From NCBI GenBank assembly GCA_002344885.1, contig DDUQ01000081.1:66869-98615 (forward strand): a stretch of DNA of 31,747 nt, read 5' to 3'. The notes under the pieces are model-generated. The model did no database searches. It worked only from the letters and a program-made list of their open reading frames with translations, and was not told the DNA's origin. Made by a program: the position numbers and the translations under genes. The stretch comes from Comamonadaceae bacterium UBA2334. Its GTDB lineage: Bacteria > Pseudomonadota > Gammaproteobacteria > Burkholderiales > Burkholderiaceae_C. Positions 7,986-15,515 of this stretch are shown piece by piece (positions within the stretch are counted from its first letter, which is position 1; every line of letters begins with the position of its first letter).

Positions 7986-8218
7986 CACAGGGCTTCCCGC
8001 TCCGCTTGGTGCTGAGTCGCGCGCTCAGGCAAGAAGTCGTCACTGACGCTGGGGCCTCCCAGGAAGAAGCTGTCCCAAGTTTGCCCGATAGGTGTGATGA
8101 TGCGCTCGTTCCCCTTGGCGCGGATTTCCACTTTGTGGACGCCTTCAGGCAGGCGTACGTCCAAGGGAATGCGGACCGCCTGGGAGCGGTTGTTGACGAA
8201 AACGGTGCCGATAGACAT
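7985..8218 (-). CDS. vapB: VapB antitoxin
   Basis: A 77-residue antitoxin starting MSIGTVFVNNRSQAVRIP, the SpoVT/AbrB-like DNA-binding strand-turn typical of VapB. The C-terminal part (about residues 40-77) contains the aromatic/acidic tail (WDSFFLGG, then DDFLPER) that would occupy the VapC groove. The longer open frame reaches 8275, but the extra 19 residues have no family resemblance and the ATG at 8218 has a GGTGAT-like site upstream. It overlaps vapC by one base and lies downstream of gyrB on the same strand, with about 80 bases between them. Confidence 0.9.
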   Translation of the reverse strand: MSIGTVFVNNRSQAVRIPLDVRLPEGVHKVEIRAKGNERIITPIGQTWDSFFLGGPSVSDDFLPERATQHQAEREAL

Positions 8219-8301
8219 GCTGATCACCATCCATGTTGTGATGTATGGCAATTGTATATGGCGACACAGAGGCAATCAACGGGACGCTTCCACCTACAGA
8301 T

Positions 8302-10938
8302 TCAAACGTCAATGTTCCCCGCCCGCAGGGCATTCTTCTCAATGAATTCCCGGCGGGGTTCCACTTCGTCGCCCATGAGCATGGTGAACACGCGGTCGGC
8401 TTCGATGGCGTCTTCAATCTGCACGCGCAGCAGGCGGCGCACGTTCGGGTCCATGGTGGTTTCCCACAGCTGCTCGGGGTTCATTTCGCCCAAGCCTTTG
8501 TAGCGCTGGCGCGCGGTGGTGCGCTCGGCTTCGCTGATGAGCCACTTCATGGCCTGGCGGAAGTCGGCCACTTTTTCTTCGCGCTGCTTGTCGCCTTCGC
8601 CGCGCATGACCTTGCTGCCGTCGGCGAGCAGGCCGCGGAAGGTCTGGGCGGCTTCAGCCAGCGAGGTGTAGTCGGCACCGTGCACGAAGTCTTGCGTCAG
8701 CACGCTGCTCTTGATGTTGCCGTGGTGGCGGCGGCTGATGCGCAGCAGGGGTTTGTCGGTGCGGGCATCGAACTCGGCGGTCACTTCGGCGGGCACACCG
8801 GTGGTGTTGAGTTCGCGCAGCTTGGCCTGCAGGCCCGGCGCGCAGGCGGCGGCATCGTCCAGCGTGTCCAGGTTCAGGGCCACGCCGTCGGCAATCGCGC
8901 GCAGGGCTTCTGCGTCCATGAAGTTGGACAGACGGGCAATCACGGCTTCGGCCACCTGGTGCTTGCGCGCCAGGTCGGCCAGGGTAGGGCCGTCGAGCAA
9001 CTGGGGGGCATCGCCACCGGTGCTCACACTCGCGTCTTTCAATGCAACACGAAGCAAAAAGGCATCCAGCGCTTGTGCATCCTTGAGGTATTGCTCCTCT
9101 TTTCCTACTTTAACCTTGTACAGCGGTGGCTGGGCGATGTAAATGTGGCCGCGCTCCACCAACTCGGGCATCTGGCGGTAAAAGAAGGTGAGTAGCAGGG
9201 TGCGGATGTGGGCACCGTCCACGTCCGCGTCGGTCATGATGATGATGCGGTGGTAGCGCAGCTTGTCGGGGTTGAAGTCGTCCGAGCCGCTCTTGCCCTT
9301 GGGGTCGTACTCGTCGGTATTGGTTTTGCCAATGCCGGTGCCCAGGGCGGTGATGAGGGTGATGATTTCGTTGCTGGACAGCAGCTTTTCGTAGCGGGCC
9401 TTTTCCACGTTCAAAATTTTGCCGCGCAGGGGCAGGATGGCCTGGAATTTGCGGTCGCGGCCCTGCTTGGCAGAGCCTCCGGCGGAGTCACCCTCCACCA
9501 GGTAAATTTCGCACAGCGCCGGGTCTTTTTCCTGGCAATCGGCCAGTTTGCCGGGCAGGCCCATGCCGTCGAGCACACCTTTGCGGCGTGTCATTTCCCG
9601 GGCCTTGCGGGCGGCTTCGCGGGCGCGGGCGGCTTCCACAATCTTGCCGCACAGTATTTTGGCGTCGTTGGGGCGCTCTTCCAGGTAGTCGGTCAGCGCC
9701 TTGGCCACGATGTCTTCCACCGGCGCGCGCACTTCAGAGCTGACCAGTTTGTCCTTGGTCTGGCTGGAGAATTTGGGCTCGGGCACCTTGACCGACAGCA
9801 CGCAGCACAGCCCTTCGCGCATGTCGTCACCGCTGACGTCCACCTTGGCTTTTTTGGCAAACTCGTTCTGTTCGATGTACTTGCCGATCACGCGGGTCAT
9901 GGCCGCGCGCAGGCCGGTCAGGTGGGTGCCGCCGTCACGCTGGGGGATGTTGTTGGTGAAGCACAGCACGCTTTCGTTGTAGCCGTCGTTCCACTGCATG
10001 GCCACTTCCACACCGATGCTGGTGCCGGGAATGCCGCCATAGCTGTCAGCCGGGCGCTCGCCAATGGCGTGGAAAGCCGTGGGGTGCAGCACCTTCTTGT
10101 TGGCGTTGATGAAGTCCACAAAGCCCTTCACACCACCTGCGCCGGAGAAGTCGTCTTCCTTGCCGCTGCGTTCGTCCAGCAGACGGATGCGCACGCCGTT
10201 GTTCAGGAAAGAAAGCTCGCGCAGGCGCTTGGCCAGGATTTCGTAGTGGAACTCATTGTTCTGCTGGAAGATGTCGGTGTCGGGCAGGAAATGCACCTCG
10301 GTGCCCCGCTTGTCGGTGGCACCCAGCACCTTCATGGGGCTCACTTCCACGCCGTTGACGGTTTCCAGCAGGCGGTTTTGCACAAAGCCGCGTGCAAAGT
10401 CGATCTGGTGCACCTTGCCCTCGCGGCGCACGGTCAGGCGCAGCCATTTGCTCAGTGCGTTCACGCAACTCACGCCCACGCCATGCAGGCCGCCCGACAC
10501 CTTGTAGCTGTTCTGGTTGAACTTGCCGCCGGCGTGCAGCTCGGTCAGTGCAATTTCTGATGCCGAGCGCTTGGGCTCGTGTTTGTCGTCCATTTTCACG
10601 CCCGTGGGAATGCCCCGGCCGTTGTCGGTCACGCTGATGGAGTTGTCGGCGTGGATGGTGACCACGATGTCGTCGCAATGGCCGGCCAGCGCTTCGTCGA
10701 TGGAGTTATCCACCACCTCGAACACCAGGTGGTGCAGGCCGGTGCCGTCGGACGTGTCGCCGATGTACATGCCAGGCCGCTTGCGCACCGCTTCCAGCCC
10801 TTCCAGGATCTGGATGGCCCCCTCGCCGTAGCCCTCGGATGCACCGGCCTGGTGGGCGTCGATCACGGGTTGCAGGCTGGAGGCGTCAGCACTCACGTTG
10901 GCGCTGTCGGTGGGAGGGGTGTTGTTGTTTGGGTTCAT
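8302..10938 (-). CDS. gyrB: DNA gyrase subunit B
   Basis: An 878-residue type IIA topoisomerase subunit. The GHKL ATPase domain shows VVDNSIDEALAG (75-86), DNGRGIP (105-111) and the ATP-lid GGLHGVGVSCVNALS (149-163). The TOPRIM domain has EGDSAGGSAKQGRDR from Glu482 and the DADVDG metal-binding motif near 569. The C terminus ends in the GyrA-binding region (RYKGLGEMNPEQLWETTMDP). The roughly 170-residue insert in the TOPRIM/tail part is normal for proteobacterial GyrB, which is why it exceeds 800 residues. With GyrA it introduces negative supercoils. It starts only 12 bases after hepT, so its transcript probably comes through dnaN-mntA-hepT or from a promoter inside them. Confidence 0.98.
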   Translation of the reverse strand: MNPNNNTPPTDSANVSADASSLQPVIDAHQAGASEGYGEGAIQILEGLEAVRKRPGMYIGDTSDGTGLHHLVFEVVDNSIDEALAGHCDDIVVTIHADNSISVTDNGRGIPTGVKMDDKHEPKRSASEIALTELHAGGKFNQNSYKVSGGLHGVGVSCVNALSKWLRLTVRREGKVHQIDFARGFVQNRLLETVNGVEVSPMKVLGATDKRGTEVHFLPDTDIFQQNNEFHYEILAKRLRELSFLNNGVRIRLLDERSGKEDDFSGAGGVKGFVDFINANKKVLHPTAFHAIGERPADSYGGIPGTSIGVEVAMQWNDGYNESVLCFTNNIPQRDGGTHLTGLRAAMTRVIGKYIEQNEFAKKAKVDVSGDDMREGLCCVLSVKVPEPKFSSQTKDKLVSSEVRAPVEDIVAKALTDYLEERPNDAKILCGKIVEAARAREAARKAREMTRRKGVLDGMGLPGKLADCQEKDPALCEIYLVEGDSAGGSAKQGRDRKFQAILPLRGKILNVEKARYEKLLSSNEIITLITALGTGIGKTNTDEYDPKGKSGSDDFNPDKLRYHRIIIMTDADVDGAHIRTLLLTFFYRQMPELVERGHIYIAQPPLYKVKVGKEEQYLKDAQALDAFLLRVALKDASVSTGGDAPQLLDGPTLADLARKHQVAEAVIARLSNFMDAEALRAIADGVALNLDTLDDAAACAPGLQAKLRELNTTGVPAEVTAEFDARTDKPLLRISRRHHGNIKSSVLTQDFVHGADYTSLAEAAQTFRGLLADGSKVMRGEGDKQREEKVADFRQAMKWLISEAERTTARQRYKGLGEMNPEQLWETTMDPNVRRLLRVQIEDAIEADRVFTMLMGDEVEPRREFIEKNALRAGNIDV

Positions 10939-10950
10939 GGCAATCTACGG

Positions 10951-11346
10951 TCAATCAGGCGTTTGGCCTGGCAGGTTCTGGGTGTCTCGTGCCGCTTGGT
11001 TTCGCGCGGCCAAGACCATTTTGTGCAGTTCGGGCAGGTCCCTGTGAATGGTTTTCCAGACAAGTTCGAGGTCCACCTTGAAGTAACCATGGGCCACCAC
11101 ATTGCGCATCTGGTAGGCCACTGCCAGAGGCAGTTCCGGATGCGCTTGGGCAAACGTCGGAAAGCCCAGCTCAATTTTTCGCGACGCTTCCCCGACGATT
11201 TCAATGTTGCGCAGCACGGCATCCTGTACGAGGGAACTGTCCAGAAAGGCTGTTTCGACCATGTCGTCAACATAACTTTCAATGCGCTCGATGGCCTGAA
11301 TGATGTGGTCGAGGTAGTAGACCAAGCGCAATGCCTTGGCATTCAC
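10951..11346 (-). CDS. hepT: HepT-like ribonuclease toxin (DUF86)
   Basis: A 131-residue helical protein of the HepT/DUF86 family. The signature RX4HXY is present as Arg81-N-V-V-A-His86-G-Tyr88. In characterised HepT toxins the Arg and His support RNA cleavage, and the Tyr is the residue that the partner MntA blocks by adding AMP units. The start is a GTG overlapping the mntA stop (GTGA at 11346-11343), so translation is coupled. All signature residues are present, which suggests an active toxin. It ends 12 bases before gyrB, an unusual position within the conserved replication operon. Confidence 0.88.
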   Translation of the reverse strand: MNAKALRLVYYLDHIIQAIERIESYVDDMVETAFLDSSLVQDAVLRNIEIVGEASRKIELGFPTFAQAHPELPLAVAYQMRNVVAHGYFKVDLELVWKTIHRDLPELHKMVLAARNQAARDTQNLPGQTPD

Positions 11347-11633
11347 AGGGGCACGGCCTCGGCAAGTACCGAGGATCTGAAACTGTCAGGCAACGCATTC
11401 GGTGTCAGCACATCGACGGGAACCCCCAACAACTGGTGCAGCTCATGCTGTATGGCACCAATATCGAACAGTGTGGTCTCGGGCGTCGGGTCCACCAGTA
11501 TGTCGAGGTCACTGCCGTCGTCGTCTGATCCGTGCAGCACAGAACCGAACACACGGGCATTGCTGGCCCGGTGTGCCTTCACCACATTGCGGATGGCGGT
11601 ACGGTGCGTGTCAAGTGCGACAGAGGGTTTCAT
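11343..11633 (-). CDS. mntA: MntA-type nucleotidyltransferase antitoxin
   Basis: A 96-residue minimal nucleotidyltransferase. The polymerase-beta-like motif GSX10DXD is exact: Gly30-Ser31, then Asp42 and Asp44, with a third acid at Asp74 (VDVL). In the characterised MntA-HepT system this protein neutralises the toxin by transferring AMP from ATP to the toxin tyrosine; the same is inferred here because the partner has that tyrosine. It starts 21 bases after dnaN and overlaps hepT by four bases. No strong ribosome-binding site is visible, so translation may depend on ribosomes finishing dnaN. Confidence 0.88.
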   Translation of the reverse strand: MKPSVALDTHRTAIRNVVKAHRASNARVFGSVLHGSDDDGSDLDILVDPTPETTLFDIGAIQHELHQLLGVPVDVLTPNALPDSFRSSVLAEAVPL

Positions 11634-11654
11634 CAGGGGTGTGAGTGAGGCGTG

Positions 11655-12761
11655 TCAGATGCGCATGGGCATGACCACGTACTTGAAGTGTTCGTCTTCC
11701 GGGTTGGTGAACAGCGCCGAGTTGTTGCCGTCCGACAGGTCCAGTCGGATCATGTCCTGGCTCATGTTGGCCATGGCATCGATCAGGTAGGTGACGTTGA
11801 AGCCGATTTCGATGGCATCGCCGCCGTAGTCGATGTCGAGTTCGTCCACGGCTTCTTCCTGCTCGGCGTTGTTGCTGGCCACGCGCAGCAGGCCGGGTTC
11901 CAGGTTCAGGCGCACGCCCTTGAACTTGTCGCTGGTCATGATGGCGGTGCGTTGCAGCGTTTGCAGCAACGGTGCCCGACCCAGCGTGACGCTGTTCTTG
12001 TGGTTTTTGGGGATGACGCGGTTGTAGTCGGGGAACTTGCCTTCGACCAACTTGGTGACGAATTCCATGCCGTCAAAGCTGAACTTAGCCTGGTTGTTGG
12101 CAAATTGCATGGCAATGTCGCCTTCTTTGTCTGACAGCAGGCGTTGCAGTTCCAGCACGGTCTTGCGCGGCAGGATCACTTCCTGCTTGGGCACTTCCAC
12201 ATCGAGTTTGGCGCTGGCAAACGCCAGGCGGTGGCCGTCGGTGGCGACCAGGCTGAGCTGTGTGCCTTCTGCCACAAACAGGATGCCGTTCAGGTAATAG
12301 CGGATGTCGTGCACCGCCATGGCAAATGCCACCTGGTTCAGCAGGTTCTTCAGGGTTTTCTGCGGCACGCTGAATGTGGGGCCGAACGCGGCAGACTCCT
12401 GCACCAGCGGAAAGTCCTCGGGCGGCAGGCTTTGCAGCGTGAAGCGGCTCTTGCCGCCTTTGAGGGTCAGTTTCCCGCCTGCGGCTTCCAGGCTCACCGT
12501 CTGGTCCGATGGCATGGTGCGCAGGATGTCGATCAGCTTGCGTGCCCCCACCGTGATGGCGTAGCTGCCGTCGTCGCCACCCAGGTCAGCCGTGGTGCGG
12601 ATCTGGATTTCCAGGTCGCTGGTGGTCAGCTGCACCTGCGGGCCGGTCTTGCGAATCAGCACGTTGGCCAGGATGGGCAGGGTGTGCCGCCGCTCGACGA
12701 TGCCGGATACCGATTGCAATGCTGCCAAAACAGTGCTCTGGGTGGATTTCAAAACAATCAT
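11655..12761 (-). CDS. dnaN: DNA polymerase III beta subunit (sliding clamp)
   Basis: A 368-residue ring-forming clamp that tethers DNA polymerase III to DNA. It begins MIVLKSTQSTVLAALQSVSG and ends with the conserved YVVMPMRI tail that forms part of the clamp-binding groove. Length is standard for the three-domain beta clamp (366-370). Domain-level landmarks include RHTLPILANVLI near residue 25 and VATDGHRLAFA near 175. It follows dnaA by 94 bases on the same strand, the normal order, but is followed by mntA-hepT rather than directly by gyrB. Confidence 0.98.
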   Translation of the reverse strand: MIVLKSTQSTVLAALQSVSGIVERRHTLPILANVLIRKTGPQVQLTTSDLEIQIRTTADLGGDDGSYAITVGARKLIDILRTMPSDQTVSLEAAGGKLTLKGGKSRFTLQSLPPEDFPLVQESAAFGPTFSVPQKTLKNLLNQVAFAMAVHDIRYYLNGILFVAEGTQLSLVATDGHRLAFASAKLDVEVPKQEVILPRKTVLELQRLLSDKEGDIAMQFANNQAKFSFDGMEFVTKLVEGKFPDYNRVIPKNHKNSVTLGRAPLLQTLQRTAIMTSDKFKGVRLNLEPGLLRVASNNAEQEEAVDELDIDYGGDAIEIGFNVTYLIDAMANMSQDMIRLDLSDGNNSALFTNPEDEHFKYVVMPMRI

Positions 12762-12855
12762 GTCTCGCCTCGGGTGTGTGCTCGGTTGTTGTGTCGTCGC
12801 TGGTTGCGGGGCCTATTCTCGCTGTTTTGCATGACCGGTCCGGTATCTGGCGGTG

Positions 12856-14253
12856 TCAGCCTTTCAGCGTTTGCTCCAGCACGTGGAGCTGCTGGTTCAG
12901 CTCGGCCAGCTGAGCGCGTTCGGCAGCGATTTTGCGCACGGCATGCAGCACGGTGGTGTGGTCCCGGCCACCGAACAGCTCGCCGATCTCGGGCAGGCTT
13001 TTCTGGGTCAGTTCCTTGGCCAGGTACATGGCAATCTGGCGGGGCCGCGCGATGCTGGCCGGGCGCTTTTTGCTGTACATGTCGGCCACCTTGATCTTGT
13101 AGAAATCGGCCACCGTTTTCTGGATGTTTTCCACACTGATCTGGCGGTTCTGGATCGTCAGCAGGTCTTTCAGTGCGTCACGGGCCAGCTGGATGGACAC
13201 ATCCTTGTGGTTGAAGCGGGAATAGGCGAGGATTTTCCGCAGCGCGCCTTCCAGCTCGCGGACGTTGGAGCGCACGTTCTTGGCCACGAAGAACGCCACG
13301 TCCTCCGGCATGGAGGCACCCTCGGCTTCGGCCTTGTTGATCAGGATGGCCACGCGCATTTCCAGCTCGGGCGGCTCGATGGCCACCGTCAGCCCCGAGT
13401 CGAAACGTGACACCAGGCGCTCGTGGATGTCGGCCAGGCCCTTGGGGTAGGTGTCGCTGGTCATGACGATGTGGCTCTTCTTGGCCAGCAGCGCCTCGAA
13501 GGCGTTGAAGAACTCTTCCTGTGTGCGGTCCTTGTTGGCAAAGAACTGCACATCGTCAATCAGCAGGAGGTCAAGCGAGTGGTAGCGCTCTTTGAACTCG
13601 TCAAACGTCTTGCGCTGGTACGACTTGACCACATCGGTCACGAACTGCTCAGCGTGGATGTACAGGATGCGGGCGTTGGGTTTGTCGGTCAGCAACTGGT
13701 TGCCAATCGCGTGCATCAGGTGGGTTTTACCCAGGCCAACCCCGCCGTAAATGAAGAGTGGGTTGTACAGGTGTCCCGGGCTGCCTGCCACATGCATCGC
13801 GGCGGCACGCGCCATGCGGTTGGCAGAGCCTTCCACCAGCGTGGCGAACGTGAGGGCGGCATTCAGCCGGCTGCGGCTGTCTGCCAGGCCGGGTGGTACG
13901 GGTGCCGCCACCTCGGGGGCTTCGGCCAGAACCTGGTCGCGTGGGTTGCTGGCGCTGGCGGGCTGGGTGCGGGAAGGCGCTTCGCGGGGTGCCAGCGCGA
14001 GCTCGATGGTCACCTCGCTCTCGGTCAGGTCCGCCAGCAAAGCGGCAATGCGGGCGGCATATTGCGTGCGTATCCAGTCCATCTTGAAGCGGTTGCCCAC
14101 GAGCAAGGTGACGCGCCCGAGATCGTCCGAGACGCGGGCAGACAGTGGACGGATCCACGTGTTGAACTGTTGTTCGGGCATTTCCTGCGCGAGGCGGTCG
14201 ACGCAGGCTTGCCACAAATCGTGGTGAATGGTTTCGGGGGATCCCTGGGACAT
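12856..14253 (-). CDS. dnaA: Chromosomal replication initiator protein DnaA
   Basis: A 465-residue initiator ATPase. Domain I starts HDLWQACVDRLAQEMPEQQF (about residues 8-27). The AAA+ domain has GGVGLGKTH as Walker A at about 168 and LLLIDDVQFFANK as Walker B. The C-terminal helix-turn-helix contains the DnaA signature GGRDHTTVLHAVRKI, which reads DnaA boxes. A longer frame opens at 14361, but its first 36 residues look like translated intergenic DNA and overlap the promoter and DnaA box. The ATG at 14253 (MSQGSPETIHHDLW) matches the family N terminus and is chosen. DnaA-ATP opens oriC and also represses its own gene. Confidence 0.97.
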   Translation of the reverse strand: MSQGSPETIHHDLWQACVDRLAQEMPEQQFNTWIRPLSARVSDDLGRVTLLVGNRFKMDWIRTQYAARIAALLADLTESEVTIELALAPREAPSRTQPASASNPRDQVLAEAPEVAAPVPPGLADSRSRLNAALTFATLVEGSANRMARAAAMHVAGSPGHLYNPLFIYGGVGLGKTHLMHAIGNQLLTDKPNARILYIHAEQFVTDVVKSYQRKTFDEFKERYHSLDLLLIDDVQFFANKDRTQEEFFNAFEALLAKKSHIVMTSDTYPKGLADIHERLVSRFDSGLTVAIEPPELEMRVAILINKAEAEGASMPEDVAFFVAKNVRSNVRELEGALRKILAYSRFNHKDVSIQLARDALKDLLTIQNRQISVENIQKTVADFYKIKVADMYSKKRPASIARPRQIAMYLAKELTQKSLPEIGELFGGRDHTTVLHAVRKIAAERAQLAELNQQLHVLEQTLKG

Positions 14254-14333
14254 GGATGCAGCGGACGGGGCGCGGTTCTGATCGCCAATGCAGGCGTTGT
14301 TCTTGTGGACAGCTGGCGTTGGGCCAAGGGGCG

Positions 14334-14339
14334 ATTGTA
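14334..14339 (-). promoter_or_regulatory. Possible dnaA promoter -10
   Basis: On the minus strand this reads TACAAT, a near-consensus -10 about 75 bases upstream of the dnaA ATG. No good -35 is present at 16-18 bases; instead that position is covered by the DnaA box. This arrangement would fit autorepression by DnaA. Confidence 0.4.
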
Positions 14340-14353
14340 GGCCGCGGAGGCAG

Positions 14354-14362
14354 TTATCCACA
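14354..14362 (+). promoter_or_regulatory. DnaA box
   Basis: TTATCCACA is an exact match to the high-affinity DnaA box consensus TTWTNCACA. It lies 101 bases upstream of the dnaA start, at the place expected for the -35 of the candidate dnaA promoter. Confidence 0.8.
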
Positions 14363-14435
14363 GGTGGCGCATGCCCCTATTGACGTTTCGCTGACAGCGT
14401 TTTAGGGCTTTTTGTCATGCTGCGCGCAAGTTTTT

Positions 14436-14464
14436 TTGCCACAGCGCTGCGAATTTGCGATAAT
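14436..14464 (+). promoter_or_regulatory. rpmH promoter
   Basis: TTGCCA (14436-14441) and GATAAT (14459-14464) are separated by exactly 17 bases, a near-consensus sigma-70 promoter. It points at rpmH, giving a leader of roughly 60 bases, and probably drives rpmH-rnpA-yidD-yidC. Confidence 0.75.
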
Positions 14465-14530
14465 CGCGGGCTTTGCCGCTTACAGGCACACTCGGAACAA
14501 GGCTTCCGGCATACACAGTAGGAAAGCATC

Positions 14531-14665
14531 ATGAAACGCACATACCAACCTTCCAAGACACGTCGTGCACGCACCCACGGTTTCCTGGTTCGCATGAAGA
14601 CCCGTGGTGGCCGTGCGGTCATCGCTGCCCGTCGCGCCAAGGGCCGCAAGCGTCTGGGTCTGTAA
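14531..14665 (+). CDS. rpmH: 50S ribosomal protein L34
   Basis: A 44-residue, highly basic protein beginning MKRTYQPSKTRRARTHGF and ending GRKRLGL, the standard bacterial L34 sequence and length. It is a component of the large ribosomal subunit bound to 23S rRNA. A GGA-containing ribosome-binding site lies about eight bases before the ATG. It is the first gene of the rpmH-rnpA-yidD-yidC cluster and is preceded by a near-consensus promoter. Confidence 0.98.
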   Translation: MKRTYQPSKTRRARTHGFLVRMKTRGGRAVIAARRAKGRKRLGL

Positions 14666-14746
14666 ACCCCGAGGTTGTCTCCCCATGCCTGATCGGCGGG
14701 ATGGGTTTGCGTCAGCTTGCGTGTGCATCCGGTCCTGGGGCATCGC

Positions 14747-15241
14747 TTGCAAAGACTGAGAACCCGGACCCAGTTCCAGGCGGTCATGGCAGGCTCGCCC
14801 GTGGCCAAAACCCCTCACTTTGCCCTACACCTGACGACGCTAGACGCCAGGTGTGGCGAAGTTTTGTTGTTTCCACAGCCTGTTCCCTGGTTGGGGGTGC
14901 TCATTCCCAAACGCTGGGCGCGGCGTGCTGTGACACGCAACACCATCCGACGCCAGATTTACGAAGTGGCCCGAGGCGGAGCAGCCGGGCTGCCGGCTGC
15001 CGCCATGGTGGTGCGGCTGCGCAGTGAATTCAGCCGCAAGGTGTTTGTCAGTGCCACGTCCGATGCCCTGAAGCAGGCGGTCCGCGCTGAACTGAACCAG
15101 TTGTTTGCCAGGCTGGCCAAGGTCGGTGTGACCCCATCTCCGCTGGCCCCTGGCGCGGCAGGGGCCGAGGTGCCTGCTGACTGTGTGCCCCCGGGTCTGT
15201 CGGGGGTGCCTGCGTCACCTGTGGAGAAGCCACATGGTTGA
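14747..15241 (+). CDS. rnpA: Ribonuclease P protein component
   Basis: The protein partner of the RNase P ribozyme, which matures tRNA 5' ends. The basic signature appears as RRAVTRNTIRRQIYE, corresponding to the family RNR motif helix, preceded by the LGVLIPKRWAR strand. No ATG fits. TTG 14747 gives MQRLRTRTQF, which resembles relatives, and has GGGG six bases upstream; TTG 14717 would add ten residues. With the inner start the product is 164 residues, longer than the usual 115-130, because of a Pro/Ala/Gly-rich tail of about 40 residues. The stop overlaps the yidD start by eight bases. Confidence 0.92.
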   Translation: MQRLRTRTQFQAVMAGSPVAKTPHFALHLTTLDARCGEVLLFPQPVPWLGVLIPKRWARRAVTRNTIRRQIYEVARGGAAGLPAAAMVVRLRSEFSRKVFVSATSDALKQAVRAELNQLFARLAKVGVTPSPLAPGAAGAEVPADCVPPGLSGVPASPVEKPHG

Positions 15242-15515
15242 CTGGCCCAAGCGTGTCCTGATTGCCTTGGTCAAGGGCTATCGGCTGCTGCTCAGCCCGT
15301 GGTTGGGTTCGGGCTGCCGTTTCGAGCCCACCTGTTCCGTGTACGCGTTGCAGGCATTGCAACAACACGGTGCGATGATGGGCAGTTACCTGACCGTTGC
15401 CCGCATCGGCCGTTGCCACCCCTGGTGTCAGGGGGGCTGTGACCCCGTGCCGACCGAGCGGCCACGCCTGTTCACCCGTCTCATTTCCAAGTCTTCGGAG
15501 AAAACCCTGTCATGA
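15234..15515 (+). CDS. yidD: Membrane protein insertion efficiency factor YidD
   Basis: A 93-residue small membrane-associated protein starting MVDWPKRVLIALVKGYRLLL. It has the family cysteines and proline pattern: GCRFEPTCSVYALQAL, then RCHPW and GGCDPVP. The N-terminal amphipathic helix is expected to bind the inner membrane. YidD assists YidC-dependent insertion of membrane proteins. The start overlaps the rnpA stop by eight bases and the stop overlaps the yidC start (ATGA at 15512-15515), so translation is coupled through the cluster. The longer open frame from 15183 lies in rnpA and is not the start. Confidence 0.95.
   Translation: MVDWPKRVLIALVKGYRLLLSPWLGSGCRFEPTCSVYALQALQQHGAMMGSYLTVARIGRCHPWCQGGCDPVPTERPRLFTRLISKSSEKTLS

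Larger units (their letters stand above)
14254..14530. other. dnaA-rpmH intergenic region, candidate oriC
   Basis: This 277-base gap between divergent dnaA and rpmH is where many proteobacterial origins lie. I see one perfect DnaA box (14354-14362), a weaker TGTGGACAG at about 14305-14313, and AT-rich tracts around 14387-14440. A well-populated origin would show more boxes, so the assignment is tentative. Cumulative GC skew over the whole chromosome would decide it. Confidence 0.4.

Noticed and set aside
9208..10560. Long plus-strand open frame opposite gyrB
   Set aside because: Shadow frame of gyrB with a low-complexity Val/Gly/His composition and no family resemblance.
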